Shown: positions 9,962 through 16,490, counted from the stretch's first letter. The stretch is 64,000 nucleotides of DNA from Bacteroidota bacterium (GCA_018267275.1 JAFDYV010000009.1:124001-188000); one strand, 5' to 3'. Translations and numbers: made by a program. Notes: generated by a model from the sequence alone, not told the origin.

Positions 9962-10723
9962 TTAGTACTTGAAAATGTTATCTTCAATCGGTTTATTGAA
10001 TTCAATAGTCTTGTATATCGTCCTACTAAAAACAACCCCATCATTCATGATCTCCATTACCGTTGCAATTAGATATCCATCTATCACCTTGTAATTTGAA
10101 TAAATCCAATAAACATTTTCTTCAGGAATATAGATTGCTCTAAGTAAAAACGTTTGGGTATCAAAAAATAACGATCGATAATCACCATTTTTGGTTTTTA
10201 CATCAACTTTATAAAACGTTGATGTGCTATTGGCAATATTGTCTATTCCAACATACTTTATGTGTGTACTCCCTTCAATGAACTTTTCTACTATTGTTGG
10301 GGGAAAATCAAAAAATATAGAATTGTCACCGATGACCTCCATGGGTGGCATATTGCCCAAAAAAATCACCTTTTTATTTTTGAAATAATAAAAGCTACTG
10401 GTCAGGTTTTGAAAAAGAGAATCACTGTATAACTCTTCCTTCTTTTTATAAGGCCAACATTGAAATACTCTTTTATAGCTTATTTTATCTTTGTTTGGAA
10501 TGCCAAACCCTTGCTTAAATTTTTCGGTACTGAAATACCCTACGTCAGTCGAATAAAACGTTTTAATGCGATGCCATTTACCAATATCCCCACTGGACAC
10601 TGTGTCCAAGTATTTATCAACTATTTCTTTTCCGTTTTGGGCTTGAGAAAAAGTGATTAGAAAAGTAAGAAAAAGGCAACTTAAAGGCGTTTTCAAGTTT
10701 CCTAAATTAGATTGCCAGTCCAT
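9962..10723 (-). CDS. Secreted protein of unknown function in peptide cassette A
   Basis: A 253-residue protein whose N-terminus contains a signal peptide (LSCLFLTFLITFSQA). The body has alternating beta strands, with a late segment (YRSLFFDTQTFLLRAIY, then YKVIDGYLIATVMEIMNDG) reminiscent of LolA-like folds in Bacteroidota. That resemblance is a weak impression. The gene starts 13 nt after the stop of the cysteine-rich precursor 10737-10973 and shares its promoter. It may therefore serve immunity, maturation or localisation of that peptide. It converges on hlyD with a 26-nt gap and no clear terminator. Confidence 0.6.
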   Translation of the reverse strand: MDWQSNLGNLKTPLSCLFLTFLITFSQAQNGKEIVDKYLDTVSSGDIGKWHRIKTFYSTDVGYFSTEKFKQGFGIPNKDKISYKRVFQCWPYKKKEELYSDSLFQNLTSSFYYFKNKKVIFLGNMPPMEVIGDNSIFFDFPPTIVEKFIEGSTHIKYVGIDNIANSTSTFYKVDVKTKNGDYRSLFFDTQTFLLRAIYIPEENVYWIYSNYKVIDGYLIATVMEIMNDGVVFSRTIYKTIEFNKPIEDNIFKY

Positions 10724-10736
10724 TTAATGTGCTAAG

Positions 10737-10973
10737 TTAGTAGCAGCCATTCGGGCTTGACGAGAAATTGGCAAAACATTGATTGCAGATATTTTGAACG
10801 CACTGCCCGTATTGAGGTGAAGTACCAAAACTGGTGCACGTTATATTTACGGCTGTTGAACAGCAATCAATACAGGTTTTCAAATTGTCTCCACCGGAAG
10901 AAATATCTTCTCCACCTTTAACTTGGCGCATTTCATATTGAGAAAGCACGTTTTTAAAACTCGAAATCTTCAT
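10737..10973 (-). CDS. Cysteine-rich precursor peptide with double-glycine leader (cassette A)
   Basis: A 78-residue peptide. The leader MKISSFKNVLSQYEMRQVKGG ends in a double glycine and matches the plan of Bacteroidota 'GG' natural product precursors, cut by C39 peptidase-transporters. The core is short and carries eight cysteines in pairs (TCIDCC, CVQNICNQC and others), with no basic charge. Disulfides, or cysteine-based rings if an enzyme exists elsewhere, are possible. Upstream are the shared palindrome/-7 promoter (11059-11093) and the 30-nt leader element (10995-11024). The leader differs from those of the grasp-with-spasm precursors, so the local ATP-grasp/SPASM enzymes need not act on it. 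The product class is not established. Confidence 0.75.
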   Translation of the reverse strand: MKISSFKNVLSQYEMRQVKGGEDISSGGDNLKTCIDCCSTAVNITCTSFGTSPQYGQCVQNICNQCFANFSSSPNGCY

Positions 10974-10994
10974 AAATCTATGGAATTACTATAG

Positions 10995-11024
10995 CCTACT
11001 CATTCGCTTTTCGGCATCCGCGGC
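10995..11024 (-). promoter_or_regulatory. Conserved 30-nt 5'-UTR element, copy A
   Basis: Identical over 30 nt to copies at 11955-11984 and 16491-16520. On the minus strand it begins GCCGCGGATG and ends GAGTAGG, and sits 21 nt before the ATG of the cysteine-rich precursor. It contains a five-codon open frame (ATG CCG AAA AGC GAA TGA). The tract is GC-rich in AT-rich surroundings. Its position inside the predicted transcript suggests an RNA-level role. Confidence 0.8.
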
Positions 11025-11058
11025 AATGTTTTTTTCCTAGTACTAAACAACTGCGTCT

Positions 11059-11095
11059 GCAATTTAAAAACTGCCACTCCGATAATACTGGAGTG
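11059..11095 (-). promoter_or_regulatory. Palindrome-type promoter of cassette A
   Basis: A palindrome with CACTCC/GGAGTG arms (11075-11095) and two inner mismatches matches the perfect version at 12032-12054. Counting from its CTCCAG-like core, exactly 10 nt separate it from a weak -7 box, TAAATTGC (minus strand, 11066-11059). The same 10-nt spacing occurs in the other two copies. The palindrome sits where a -33 TTG would lie, and no TTG is present there, so activator-dependent transcription is the likely reading. Confidence 0.65.
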
Positions 11096-11206
11096 ACGGA
11101 AATACTTTTTTGAACAAACCGAGATGGCTAAAATCAGCAAAAAACCTTGTTTTATATCGCCAAAACACCTTCATCTATTTTTTCCAGCAATTTTCTTATT
11201 TGGTAG

Positions 11207-11320
11207 TCTGATGGTGTTACTCAAAGCCCTAGCTGCATCTGAGTTAAATCTTATGCCAAAGTCGTAAGAGAAATAATTACCGAAGATTTAAGGGTATCGA
11301 AAAGCGTTTTGAAAAACTAA
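11207..11320 (+). pseudogene. Decayed copy of the hlyD 3' end, remnant 1
   Basis: The clearest part (11261-11320) reads VVREIITEDLRVSKSVLKN then stop, matching EIITEDLRVLERVF near the end of the intact HlyD at 8679-9935. Upstream, with stops and small gaps, weaker similarity continues to about 11207 (for example the codons around KLSFTPQLQ). It is the most diverged of three remnants. It ends 41 nt before the 3' end of the minus-strand gene 11362-11697. The left boundary is approximate. Confidence 0.65.
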
Positions 11321-11361
11321 AAACCGTTCGCTTGGACGGCTTTTAGTTTCACCCGATAATT

Positions 11362-11697
11362 TCAATTCCTTGTCGTAAATAGCTGAACTCTAAGTAATTT
11401 TTTCTTAGAATTATTTTCGCTTTTGTATTTTACTTCACTAAAAAAACTAAAGTCGATGAATTTGGAAAAAGTTGCTGGAGCGACAGCTACTCTCTTTTCC
11501 CCAATAAAGATTTCTATAACTATACTGTCAGCGTTCGCATGATAATTCAAATACTCATTATCGTCTAACAAATCTAACTTAGCTGAGTCACTGTTCAGAT
11601 TCGCTCTTTGAGTCTTGACGGGTTTATTCTGACCACTGCAGTATGCGCTGATAGCCAACAATATTGCGAGAATGTAATAGCGGCAAAGTCGAACCAT
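11362..11697 (-). CDS. Small secreted protein of cassette B, unknown function
   Basis: A 111-residue protein when started at the ATG at 11697, which places a signal peptide at the extreme N-terminus (MVRLCRYYILAILLAISAYC). A start at 11733 would add 12 residues before the signal and is less likely. The mature part is short and charged with no recognised family (VEIFIGEKRVAVAPATF; C-terminus LLRVQLFTTRN). It lies about 50 nt downstream of the precursor 11749-11931 in the same direction, mirroring the precursor/secreted-protein order of cassette A. An immunity or accessory role is only inferred from this order. Confidence 0.55.
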   Translation of the reverse strand: MVRLCRYYILAILLAISAYCSGQNKPVKTQRANLNSDSAKLDLLDDNEYLNYHANADSIVIEIFIGEKRVAVAPATFSKFIDFSFFSEVKYKSENNSKKKLLRVQLFTTRN

Positions 11698-11748
11698 TAC
11701 TTTAAACAACGTTGATAAGTGAAGTAATTGCAAACTACGAAAAAAGAT

Positions 11749-11931
11749 CTAACAATATTGTCCAGACACTCTTTTGAGAAAAATAGCGTCCCCGCTATTT
11801 ACGTTCAATAGATAAAAACAGGTGTCTTCGCCACACGGGCCGCTTACTTGAACGTACACCGTGCCGCCTGTGATAGCCTGCTGATCGTTTTTTGAAATTT
11901 CAGCTTGATCGAAGATTTTTAGCTTGCTCAT
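11749..11931 (-). CDS. Precursor peptide with double-glycine leader (cassette B)
   Basis: A 60-residue peptide from the ATG at 11931. The in-frame ATG at 11955 would begin inside the conserved 5'-UTR element, so it is rejected. The leader MSKLKIFDQAEISKNDQQAI ends TGG, a double-glycine processing site. The core starts TVYVQVSGPCGEDTC and ends VSGQYC, with three cysteines in about 37 residues. The C39 transporter of the island is the obvious processing and export route. Upstream are the best copy of the palindrome promoter and the 30-nt leader element. The leader is unlike those of the other three precursors. Confidence 0.72.
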   Translation of the reverse strand: MSKLKIFDQAEISKNDQQAITGGTVYVQVSGPCGEDTCFYLLNVNSGDAIFLKRVSGQYC

Positions 11932-11954
11932 AAGCAATTTGTTTTGAAAATACA

Positions 11955-11984
11955 CCTACTCATTCGCTTTTCGGCATCCGCGGC
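11955..11984 (-). promoter_or_regulatory. Conserved 30-nt 5'-UTR element, copy B
   Basis: Identical to copies A and C and placed 23 nt before the start codon of precursor B. A small hairpin (TTTTGA with TCAAAA, 11989-12006) lies just upstream in the transcript. Copy C has an equivalent hairpin and copy A does not. Confidence 0.8.
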
Positions 11985-12016
11985 ACTATTTTGAGAGCTT
12001 TCAAAATCTTGCAAAC

Positions 12017-12054
12017 CAAAGTTAAAGTTAAACACTCCAGTAATACTGGAGTGT
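12017..12054 (-). promoter_or_regulatory. Palindrome-type promoter of cassette B (best copy)
   Basis: The palindrome at 12032-12054 has perfect 11-bp arms around one central base (ACACTCCAGTA, A, TACTGGAGTGT). Its 17-nt core ends exactly 10 nt before TAACTTTG (minus strand, 12024-12017), a perfect TAnnTTTG -7 box. No TTG lies 17-23 nt upstream of the box because the palindrome occupies that place. The symmetric site suggests a dimeric regulator; candidates in the island are the HTH protein at 16542-16865 and the broken response regulator at 19234-19865. Confidence 0.8.
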
Positions 12055-12189
12055 CAAGAAACTTTACTCTCCTTTAATTTCCTTTAAATTATTATGAAAA
12101 TCAATTACAAGGCAGTTTCTTATTATTAAATATAACTTTTTCGGGTTGAAACAGAGAAATAAAAAATATATTGATCCCTTCAACTAGTA

Positions 12190-12294
12190 AATTTTGCACC
12201 CCAATGGCAAGGTGAAACGGAAATTATTGCAGAGGACTTGAGGGTGTTGGAGAGGGTGTTTTATCAAATTAGAAAATTTGTTGTTAAGCGCTAA
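12190..12294 (+). pseudogene. Copy of the hlyD 3' end, remnant 2
   Basis: Thirty-five codons without a stop (ending AAG CGC TAA) match the last 35 codons of the intact hlyD. The remnant reads NFAPQWQGETEIIAEDLRV, where HlyD has SFTPQLQGETEIITEDLRV. Nucleotide identity is high through GGTGAAACGGAAATTATT. No start or upstream hlyD sequence is present. It ends 7 nt before the stop of the minus-strand gene 12302-12685. Confidence 0.8.
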
Positions 12295-12301
12295 CGCTAG
12301 G

Positions 12302-12685
12302 CTAATCCATTCCAAATATTTCAATATTGCCGCTTTTTATCACCACTACTACTATTCGCCATTCAGCATGTACGCTTGCTTTATTTCCATTTTTATCACT
12401 TTCAACATTTACCTTCAATTTCGATTTATCCGCTGACTTGAATATAAATCTGCCGTCCGTCAGGCTCATTTTTGAGTGAAAAGGCGTCTCTAGCTTTCGA
12501 AGTGTTTTGCTGTTTGTTTCCGCTTCTTTTGAAGCATTTGTTGATTGATACATGTCAAACTTAGTCTTACGGTCTGACTCAATGAACAATTTGATTTCCG
12601 ATTCATTATCATTTTTTACAAATGAGAGGTTGATGCATGAAAGCATCACAAAGAAAACAAATTTAAAGATTCTTCTTTTTTTCAT
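12302..12685 (-). CDS. Small secreted/lipoprotein-like protein, unknown function
   Basis: A 127-residue protein with a hydrophobic N-terminus after a lysine/arginine run (FKFVFFVMLSCINLSFV), consistent with a signal peptide; the LSC could be a lipobox. The rest is polar and beta-rich (FIFKSADKSKLKVNVESD, then RIVVVVIKSGNIEIFGMD). No precursor gene lies upstream. It has its own -7 box (12741-12748) and the same position against an hlyD remnant as the cassette A and B accessory genes. It may be the surviving half of a cassette that lost its precursor. Confidence 0.5.
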   Translation of the reverse strand: MKKRRIFKFVFFVMLSCINLSFVKNDNESEIKLFIESDRKTKFDMYQSTNASKEAETNSKTLRKLETPFHSKMSLTDGRFIFKSADKSKLKVNVESDKNGNKASVHAEWRIVVVVIKSGNIEIFGMD

Positions 12686-12727
12686 TTCTAAGTAGTTAAA
12701 GTAAAAAATTTAAATACCAATCAATTC

Positions 12728-12748
12728 TTTGGTTCTCAACCAAATTTA
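12728..12748 (-). promoter_or_regulatory. Promoter box and overlapping dyad for 12302-12685
   Basis: TAAATTTG on the minus strand (12748-12741) matches TAnnTTTG perfectly, about 55 nt before the ATG. Overlapping its 3' side is a perfect 7-bp dyad, TTTGGTT-CTC-AACCAAA (12728-12744), which would cover the transcription start. This promoter lacks the CTCCAG palindrome of the other cassettes. Confidence 0.45.
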
Positions 12749-12825
12749 CAAATAATATATTTGAAAATTAATCAGAAAATTCCCTGAGGCTAACCGCAGA
12801 AAGAAAAAAATCATCCGGCATACAT

Positions 12826-12981
12826 CTACCCAACGGCATGACTAACACGTACAACAAGAAGTTAAATTTTAGACCTCAATTGCAAGAAGAAACGGAAATT
12901 ATTAAATAGGATTTGCTGGTCCTGGAGAGAGTGTTTTATGAAGTCAGAAAACTTCTAAGAAAACAACAAGTTACAGTTTAA
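12826..12981 (+). pseudogene. Copy of the hlyD 3' end with a stop, remnant 3
   Basis: The longest remnant: about 52 codons reading LPNGMTNTYNKKLNFRPQLQ, then a TAG after EIIK, then DLLVLERVFYEVRKLLR. HlyD has LPNGMTNTYNKKLSFTPQLQ at the same point. It carries an in-frame stop where HlyD has Glu after EIIT, and lacks all upstream hlyD sequence. Its 3' end overlaps the 3' end of the minus-strand DUF6624 gene by 11 nt. Confidence 0.85.
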
Positions 12982-13861
12982 CACCGAAAAATTTAGCATA
13001 ATCCTTGATTGGCTCTAAACCTATTTCCTGCCTCCTTTTATCCAAATTATCATAATCTTCTACATCGTATAGGATAGACTCCCCATCTTTTCCGGATGTA
13101 ATTTGTGTACCATAAATCTGCTTAAGACCTTTTCTCATCCTGATTCGATCCGTCATTAAACAAAGAACTCGCCAACTTAAATTGCCGGCATTAGCTGCCT
13201 CTTCAAATTTGGGGTAGTACTTTTCTTGAATTTCTAAGTTGGCATGTTGTATAACATAGAATAGAACTGTGTTATGTCTACCAACAATACGTCTTGACGG
13301 GAATCCTTGGCTATCCAAAATCCCCTTCACCTGAAATAGATTAATCGAATCTAAAAAATCTTGCTGCTTAAAATAACTTCGTTTAATCTCATTGTTTTTA
13401 ATCTTGTTCAAATATAAGCTATCGATTTTTTTCCTATACAATTGATCATTTATACCGATGGTTTGTAGCTTGGCAATTAATGCTGAGTCAATATCTTTGT
13501 CAATTCTTTTCGCTTCCTTGATCAAGCTTTTCCATTGATTGGTAGGCTGTATCAATTTAAAATCGCTAGTTTCCTGAAGCCTCGCAGAAGTCAAACCGCC
13601 CCTTCCTATGGCTTTTCGTAAGTAGAAGACCGATTTTGAAGCTTCGCCTAACATTGCAAATGATTTTGCTGTATTGAAAAGCTCAATCGGCTCAACGTAC
13701 TTCTCATCAATCAGCTCTAAGGCATCAACATAATATTCTGAGGATTTAGAGAAGTTCTTTGCCGCGTATAAAGAATCGGCTTTGTTAATAAATGCCTTAA
13801 AATTTTGTGCAGAACAAGCAATAAAGCCCAGCAATGGAATAAACGAAACTATTATTTTCAT
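12971..13861 (-). CDS. DUF6624-type secreted protein with TPR-like N-terminus
   Basis: A 296-residue protein with a signal peptide whose end resembles a lipobox (LLGFIACSAQ). Residues about 22-110 look like helical TPR-type repeats (NKADSLYAAKNFSKSSEYY). The second half carries features I associate with DUF6624 (GRHNTVLFYVIQHANLEIQE, then a C-terminal DLDKRRQEIGL). It is the last gene of the grasp-with-spasm unit, 12 nt after the SPASM gene stop. An envelope role linked to the peptide, such as protection or sensing, is inferred from position only. The family name is from memory and moderately sure. Confidence 0.6.
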   Translation of the reverse strand: MKIIVSFIPLLGFIACSAQNFKAFINKADSLYAAKNFSKSSEYYVDALELIDEKYVEPIELFNTAKSFAMLGEASKSVFYLRKAIGRGGLTSARLQETSDFKLIQPTNQWKSLIKEAKRIDKDIDSALIAKLQTIGINDQLYRKKIDSLYLNKIKNNEIKRSYFKQQDFLDSINLFQVKGILDSQGFPSRRIVGRHNTVLFYVIQHANLEIQEKYYPKFEEAANAGNLSWRVLCLMTDRIRMRKGLKQIYGTQITSGKDGESILYDVEDYDNLDKRRQEIGLEPIKDYAKFFGVKL

Positions 13862-13873
13862 AACTAAACTATT

Positions 13874-14857
13874 TTACCAAGTGTTTGTATACGGATTGTA
13901 GGAACATTTCGAAGGTTTTGCATATTGAGAGTTAGCATCGGTGGTAAATGCCCTACAGTCTGTACAAACATGACGAAACTCACACACTTTGCACGTCTCA
14001 ATCTGATTCTTACTTACTTTCCAATACTTTTGAAATTCTGGCAGGGCCACAACATCCGTTAGGTCTACCTCATCAACATGGCCAAAATCAGCTATCATTG
14101 AAGGGCAGTTTTTAATATTGCCATTTACATCAACTGAGACCTTCCTATTTAAGCAAGTATTAAAATTTTGTGACTCAGAGAACATATCAAGGTTAGGGCT
14201 AAAATATTTTGGATGAACAACTCCACAACAATTTGCGGTATTTATGCTTTGCTTGGTATAGCGAATAAAATCTTCTAAACTGTCATCGTATGGTGCTGAA
14301 AATAAAATCAATCCTTGAATTCTAGGGTTTTCACAAACTAAAGCTTTTATTTTCTCAAAGGTCATCGAATCATCGTATTGTATAAGGATAGAAACAAATC
14401 TGAAGATACTATCAATGAATAAGCTACTCAAAATCTCTAAGTCACGCATGAAGTAACCACTAAATATTCTAAATTCTACATTTTTGCATCCTAGCCTTTG
14501 AATTTGAGAAATCACTTTCGAAACATCATAGTTGCTATTCTTGTCTATGTCAAATATTGCATTCGTTATTACCTCGGGTCGTTGCCATTTTAAATCTATG
14601 TCAGGAAAGTATTCTGGATTCTTTGTATTAAATCCAAGCTCGTTTTTTAGCAAAAAATCAAAATACTCACCAATTTCCACGTCATGCTGATGATTAAATT
14701 TAGCTTTTAGTGATTCAATATCAATCGCTTACTCTGAAGTTAAAATGTCAAATAATATGTTGGGAATGAAAAAAATTTTACTGCGTTGAACATCGATAAT
14801 AGATGATCTATTAGCTCCCTTGGTGAGCAAACAACAAGCAAATAGTTTAAATTTCAT
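13874..14857 (-). pseudogene. Grasp-with-spasm SPASM-domain maturase, interrupted by in-frame TAA
   Basis: The gene should start at ATG 14857, which overlaps the upstream stop by ATGA. It reads MKFKLFACCLLTKGANRSSI onward for 42 codons, then meets TAA at 14731-14729. The same frame continues without loss (AIDIESLKAKFNHQHDVEIG) to the end at 13874, so restoration needs one base change. A GTG at 14680 could restart a 268-residue fragment. The C-terminal SPASM-like cysteines are intact: CLNRKVSVDVNGNIKNCPS, then CKVCEFRHVCTDC and a final Cys. No CxxxCxxC radical-SAM motif is seen, as expected for this family, which partners an ATP-grasp ligase. Nonfunction is likely unless readthrough or restart occurs. 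Confidence 0.85.
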
Positions 14858-15060
14858 ATAACCTCTCTTTTTAGAAACCGCGATATTGGCTTGTAAAAAG
14901 GTTCACACACATAATTGTCTGAGTTGTAGTAAGTACACTTAGCCGATTTAACAAGGAATTCATTCCTTTTTTTTTCCTTTTTTGTGATTAGTCGATAGTT
15001 CAACGGCAAGTTTCCAACTACCTCATTGGATATCAGTTCTTCTAAGTTATTTTTTTTCAT
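14854..15060 (-). CDS. 68-aa protein coupled between ATP-grasp and SPASM genes
   Basis: A 68-residue basic protein (starts MKKNNLEELISNEVVGNLPL, ends RFLKREVI) with two cysteines. It is not recognised as any family and has no double glycine, so it is unlikely to be a precursor. Its start overlaps the ATP-grasp stop by ATGA (15060-15057) and its stop overlaps the SPASM start by ATGA (14857-14854). Double coupling between two maturases suggests a stoichiometric partner, for example a leader-binding or scaffold subunit. That role is inference. The overlaps themselves make a real gene likely. Confidence 0.7.
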   Translation of the reverse strand: MKKNNLEELISNEVVGNLPLNYRLITKKEKKRNEFLVKSAKCTYYNSDNYVCEPFYKPISRFLKREVI

Positions 15061-16025
15061 TTTCTCGACTTTTCAATTAGGGCATCCGCAATTACTTTCT
15101 CTAAATAATAATTACATGGGCGAGAAGTCATCCCAAACTGACCCAAAGGATTTACTTCCAGGAAAACAAGATTTCCATCAATATCTCTAATTAAGTCTAA
15201 CGACCCAAAATTTAGATTTAACTGCTTCATTAATTCAATAATAAGGAACTCTTCTTCTGCTGGTAACCTGTATGGAATCATTCTATTCGGATTTTCTGCA
15301 TTGTATTGCCTAAAATCCGTTTTCGTTTTTGCGTCCAATTGTGAAAAAATTGCCATAGCGTAACAATCACCATTTATGAAAAAAACCCTTAACTCGTATT
15401 GCTTTTCAATGTTCTCTTGAAACAAAGTTGGAAAAAAATAGGGTTGCAATTCATTGAAATCAGTCTCAAAAACTTTTGTGTAAAGTAAGTAAACAGATTC
15501 TTCTGTAAAGAAAATTGGAGCATCACTTATGCACTTTGTTATGACTGTATTTGATCCTTTTGCTTCAATTAATTGTTTCTTATCCGTAGCAATAAATGTA
15601 TTAGGGATTCGAAAGCCGATTTTTTTCGCAATCCGTAAAACTGTGATTTTGTTAAAATCATCATCCGGTCTTGTAAACCATTTCGCTTTTTCAAAAAAAT
15701 GAAAAAAACCTTGGCGGAGCTTCTTTAACTCCAGCTGATAGTGGGATTTGAGCGTTGAACTAACTATCGAGTCGACAGCCCAGACTTTCTTATGAGGAAA
15801 ATCATCAGCCCACCTCCAATACCAAACTACATCTATAGCCTCAGTATCAAATTTGTTATCTCCAAAGACAATAGAATCTTCTTTTTCATTAATTTGAAGG
15901 CAAAATTCGTTTTTCTCTAGGTCTGCCCCATTTAATCTTACCCATTTGGCACCCTGATAATTGAGCCAGTCCATTACGTCTTCTGCTGAAGGCTCAAGTC
16001 CACTCTTGTTTAGTATCAGTATCAT
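15057..16025 (-). CDS. Grasp-with-spasm ATP-grasp peptide maturase
   Basis: A 322-residue ATP-grasp ligase of the graspetide (microviridin-like) type. Such enzymes form ester or amide links between Ser/Thr/Lys and Asp/Glu side chains of a precursor core. Seen here are the N-terminal pre-ATP-grasp region with VVWYWRWADDFPH, the central nucleotide-binding region (NTVITKCISDAPIFF) and the Mg-binding end FLEVNPLGQFGMTSRPCNYY, which is typical of the family. It is preceded by the two short precursors 16316-16471 and 16076-16237 and followed by the SPASM gene, the defining order of grasp-with-spasm systems. A strong hairpin with a T-rich tail lies just before its start codon. Confidence 0.88.
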   Translation of the reverse strand: MILILNKSGLEPSAEDVMDWLNYQGAKWVRLNGADLEKNEFCLQINEKEDSIVFGDNKFDTEAIDVVWYWRWADDFPHKKVWAVDSIVSSTLKSHYQLELKKLRQGFFHFFEKAKWFTRPDDDFNKITVLRIAKKIGFRIPNTFIATDKKQLIEAKGSNTVITKCISDAPIFFTEESVYLLYTKVFETDFNELQPYFFPTLFQENIEKQYELRVFFINGDCYAMAIFSQLDAKTKTDFRQYNAENPNRMIPYRLPAEEEFLIIELMKQLNLNFGSLDLIRDIDGNLVFLEVNPLGQFGMTSRPCNYYLEKVIADALIEKSRK

Positions 16026-16029
16026 TCTA

Positions 16030-16063
16030 AATAAAGAAACTTAGGGGGCCATAGCCCCCTAAG
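16030..16063 (-). terminator. Intercistronic terminator-like hairpin before the ATP-grasp gene
   Basis: A perfect 10-bp stem with a 4-nt loop (CTTAGGGGGC and GCCCCCTAAG, 16040-16063) is followed on the minus strand by TTTCTTTATTT. It lies between the stop of precursor 16076-16237 and the ATG of the ATP-grasp gene at 16025. A partial terminator here would give far more precursor than enzyme mRNA, as in many peptide clusters. Confidence 0.8.
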
Positions 16064-16075
16064 TTGGGCAAAGTT

Positions 16076-16237
16076 TTAAAGTTGAGCATCACTACCAGAG
16101 TCCCTGTCTTTCTCATCTTTGTCATTTCGAACATCGTTGTATGTAAGTGTTACTACATACGTTCCGCCCCGCAGGTTATTAAGCTGCTCTTTTGTCATTG
16201 GGGTGAATTTCTCATCATTAATCTTTTCGAATTTCAT
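16076..16237 (-). CDS. Grasp-with-spasm precursor peptide 2
   Basis: A 53-residue peptide from ATG 16237 to TAA. The leader MKFEKINDEKFTPMTKEQLN continues NLRGG, a double-glycine site. The core (TYVVTLTYNDVRND, then an acidic/lysine/serine-rich tail to DAQL) is rich in Thr, Ser, Lys and Asp. These are the residues that ATP-grasp ligases join into ester and amide links. There is no cysteine. The leader shares the pattern MxFExINxxKFTP with precursor 1 (16316-16471), so the two are paralogues with different cores. It is followed by the hairpin 16030-16063 and the ATP-grasp gene. This is the most likely direct substrate of the local maturases. Confidence 0.82.
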   Translation of the reverse strand: MKFEKINDEKFTPMTKEQLNNLRGGTYVVTLTYNDVRNDKDEKDRDSGSDAQL

Positions 16238-16258
16238 AATAAATCAATTTATATAGCC

Positions 16259-16289
16259 CCTACTCTTTTAAGGTTTTTCGGGATGCACC
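16259..16289 (-). promoter_or_regulatory. Diverged copy D of the 5'-UTR element
   Basis: On the minus strand this stretch keeps CCGAAAA and GAGTAGG of the 30-nt element and lies 21 nt before the start of precursor 2, inside the same spacing range as the other copies. The middle and 5' parts have diverged. No palindrome or -7 box accompanies it, so it acts, if at all, inside a longer transcript. Confidence 0.55.
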
Positions 16290-16315
16290 TAATACAAATG
16301 GCCATATGTAATTTC

Positions 16316-16471
16316 TTAGATTACTTCATCAGGAATATAATCATGCCAAGTAGAACCATCTGGATTAAAACCCATAGTAATAGCGCCACATTTACTGCCT
16401 CCCTTTATTGATATCATATCACTACTAGACAATGGGGTGAATTTAGATCCATTAATGTCTTCAAATTCCAT
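16316..16471 (-). CDS. Grasp-with-spasm precursor peptide 1
   Basis: A 51-residue peptide from ATG 16471 to TAA. The leader MEFEDINGSKFTPLSSSDMI continues SIKGG, a double-glycine site that the C39 transporter should cut. The core is SKCGAITMGFNPDGSTWHDY followed by IPDEVI, with Asp, Glu, Ser, Thr and Lys available for side-chain crosslinks and one Cys. The leader is clearly related to that of precursor 2 (shared FE-IN--KFTP). The gene lies directly behind the palindrome promoter and the 30-nt element and is the first gene of the unit. Confidence 0.82.
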   Translation of the reverse strand: MEFEDINGSKFTPLSSSDMISIKGGSKCGAITMGFNPDGSTWHDYIPDEVI

Positions 16472-16490
16472 AAATATTGACTTTAATATT

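Noticed and set aside
14729..14731. TAA in the SPASM gene as recoding (selenocysteine or pyrrolysine)
   Set aside because: Known recoding uses TGA or TAG, not TAA, and there is no SECIS-like structure or conserved Cys position to explain it.
16064..16411. 115-aa plus-strand open frame across the precursor region
   Set aside because: It is antisense to two minus-strand GG-leader genes that have matching leaders, conserved 5' elements and a downstream ATP-grasp gene; its translation has no family features.
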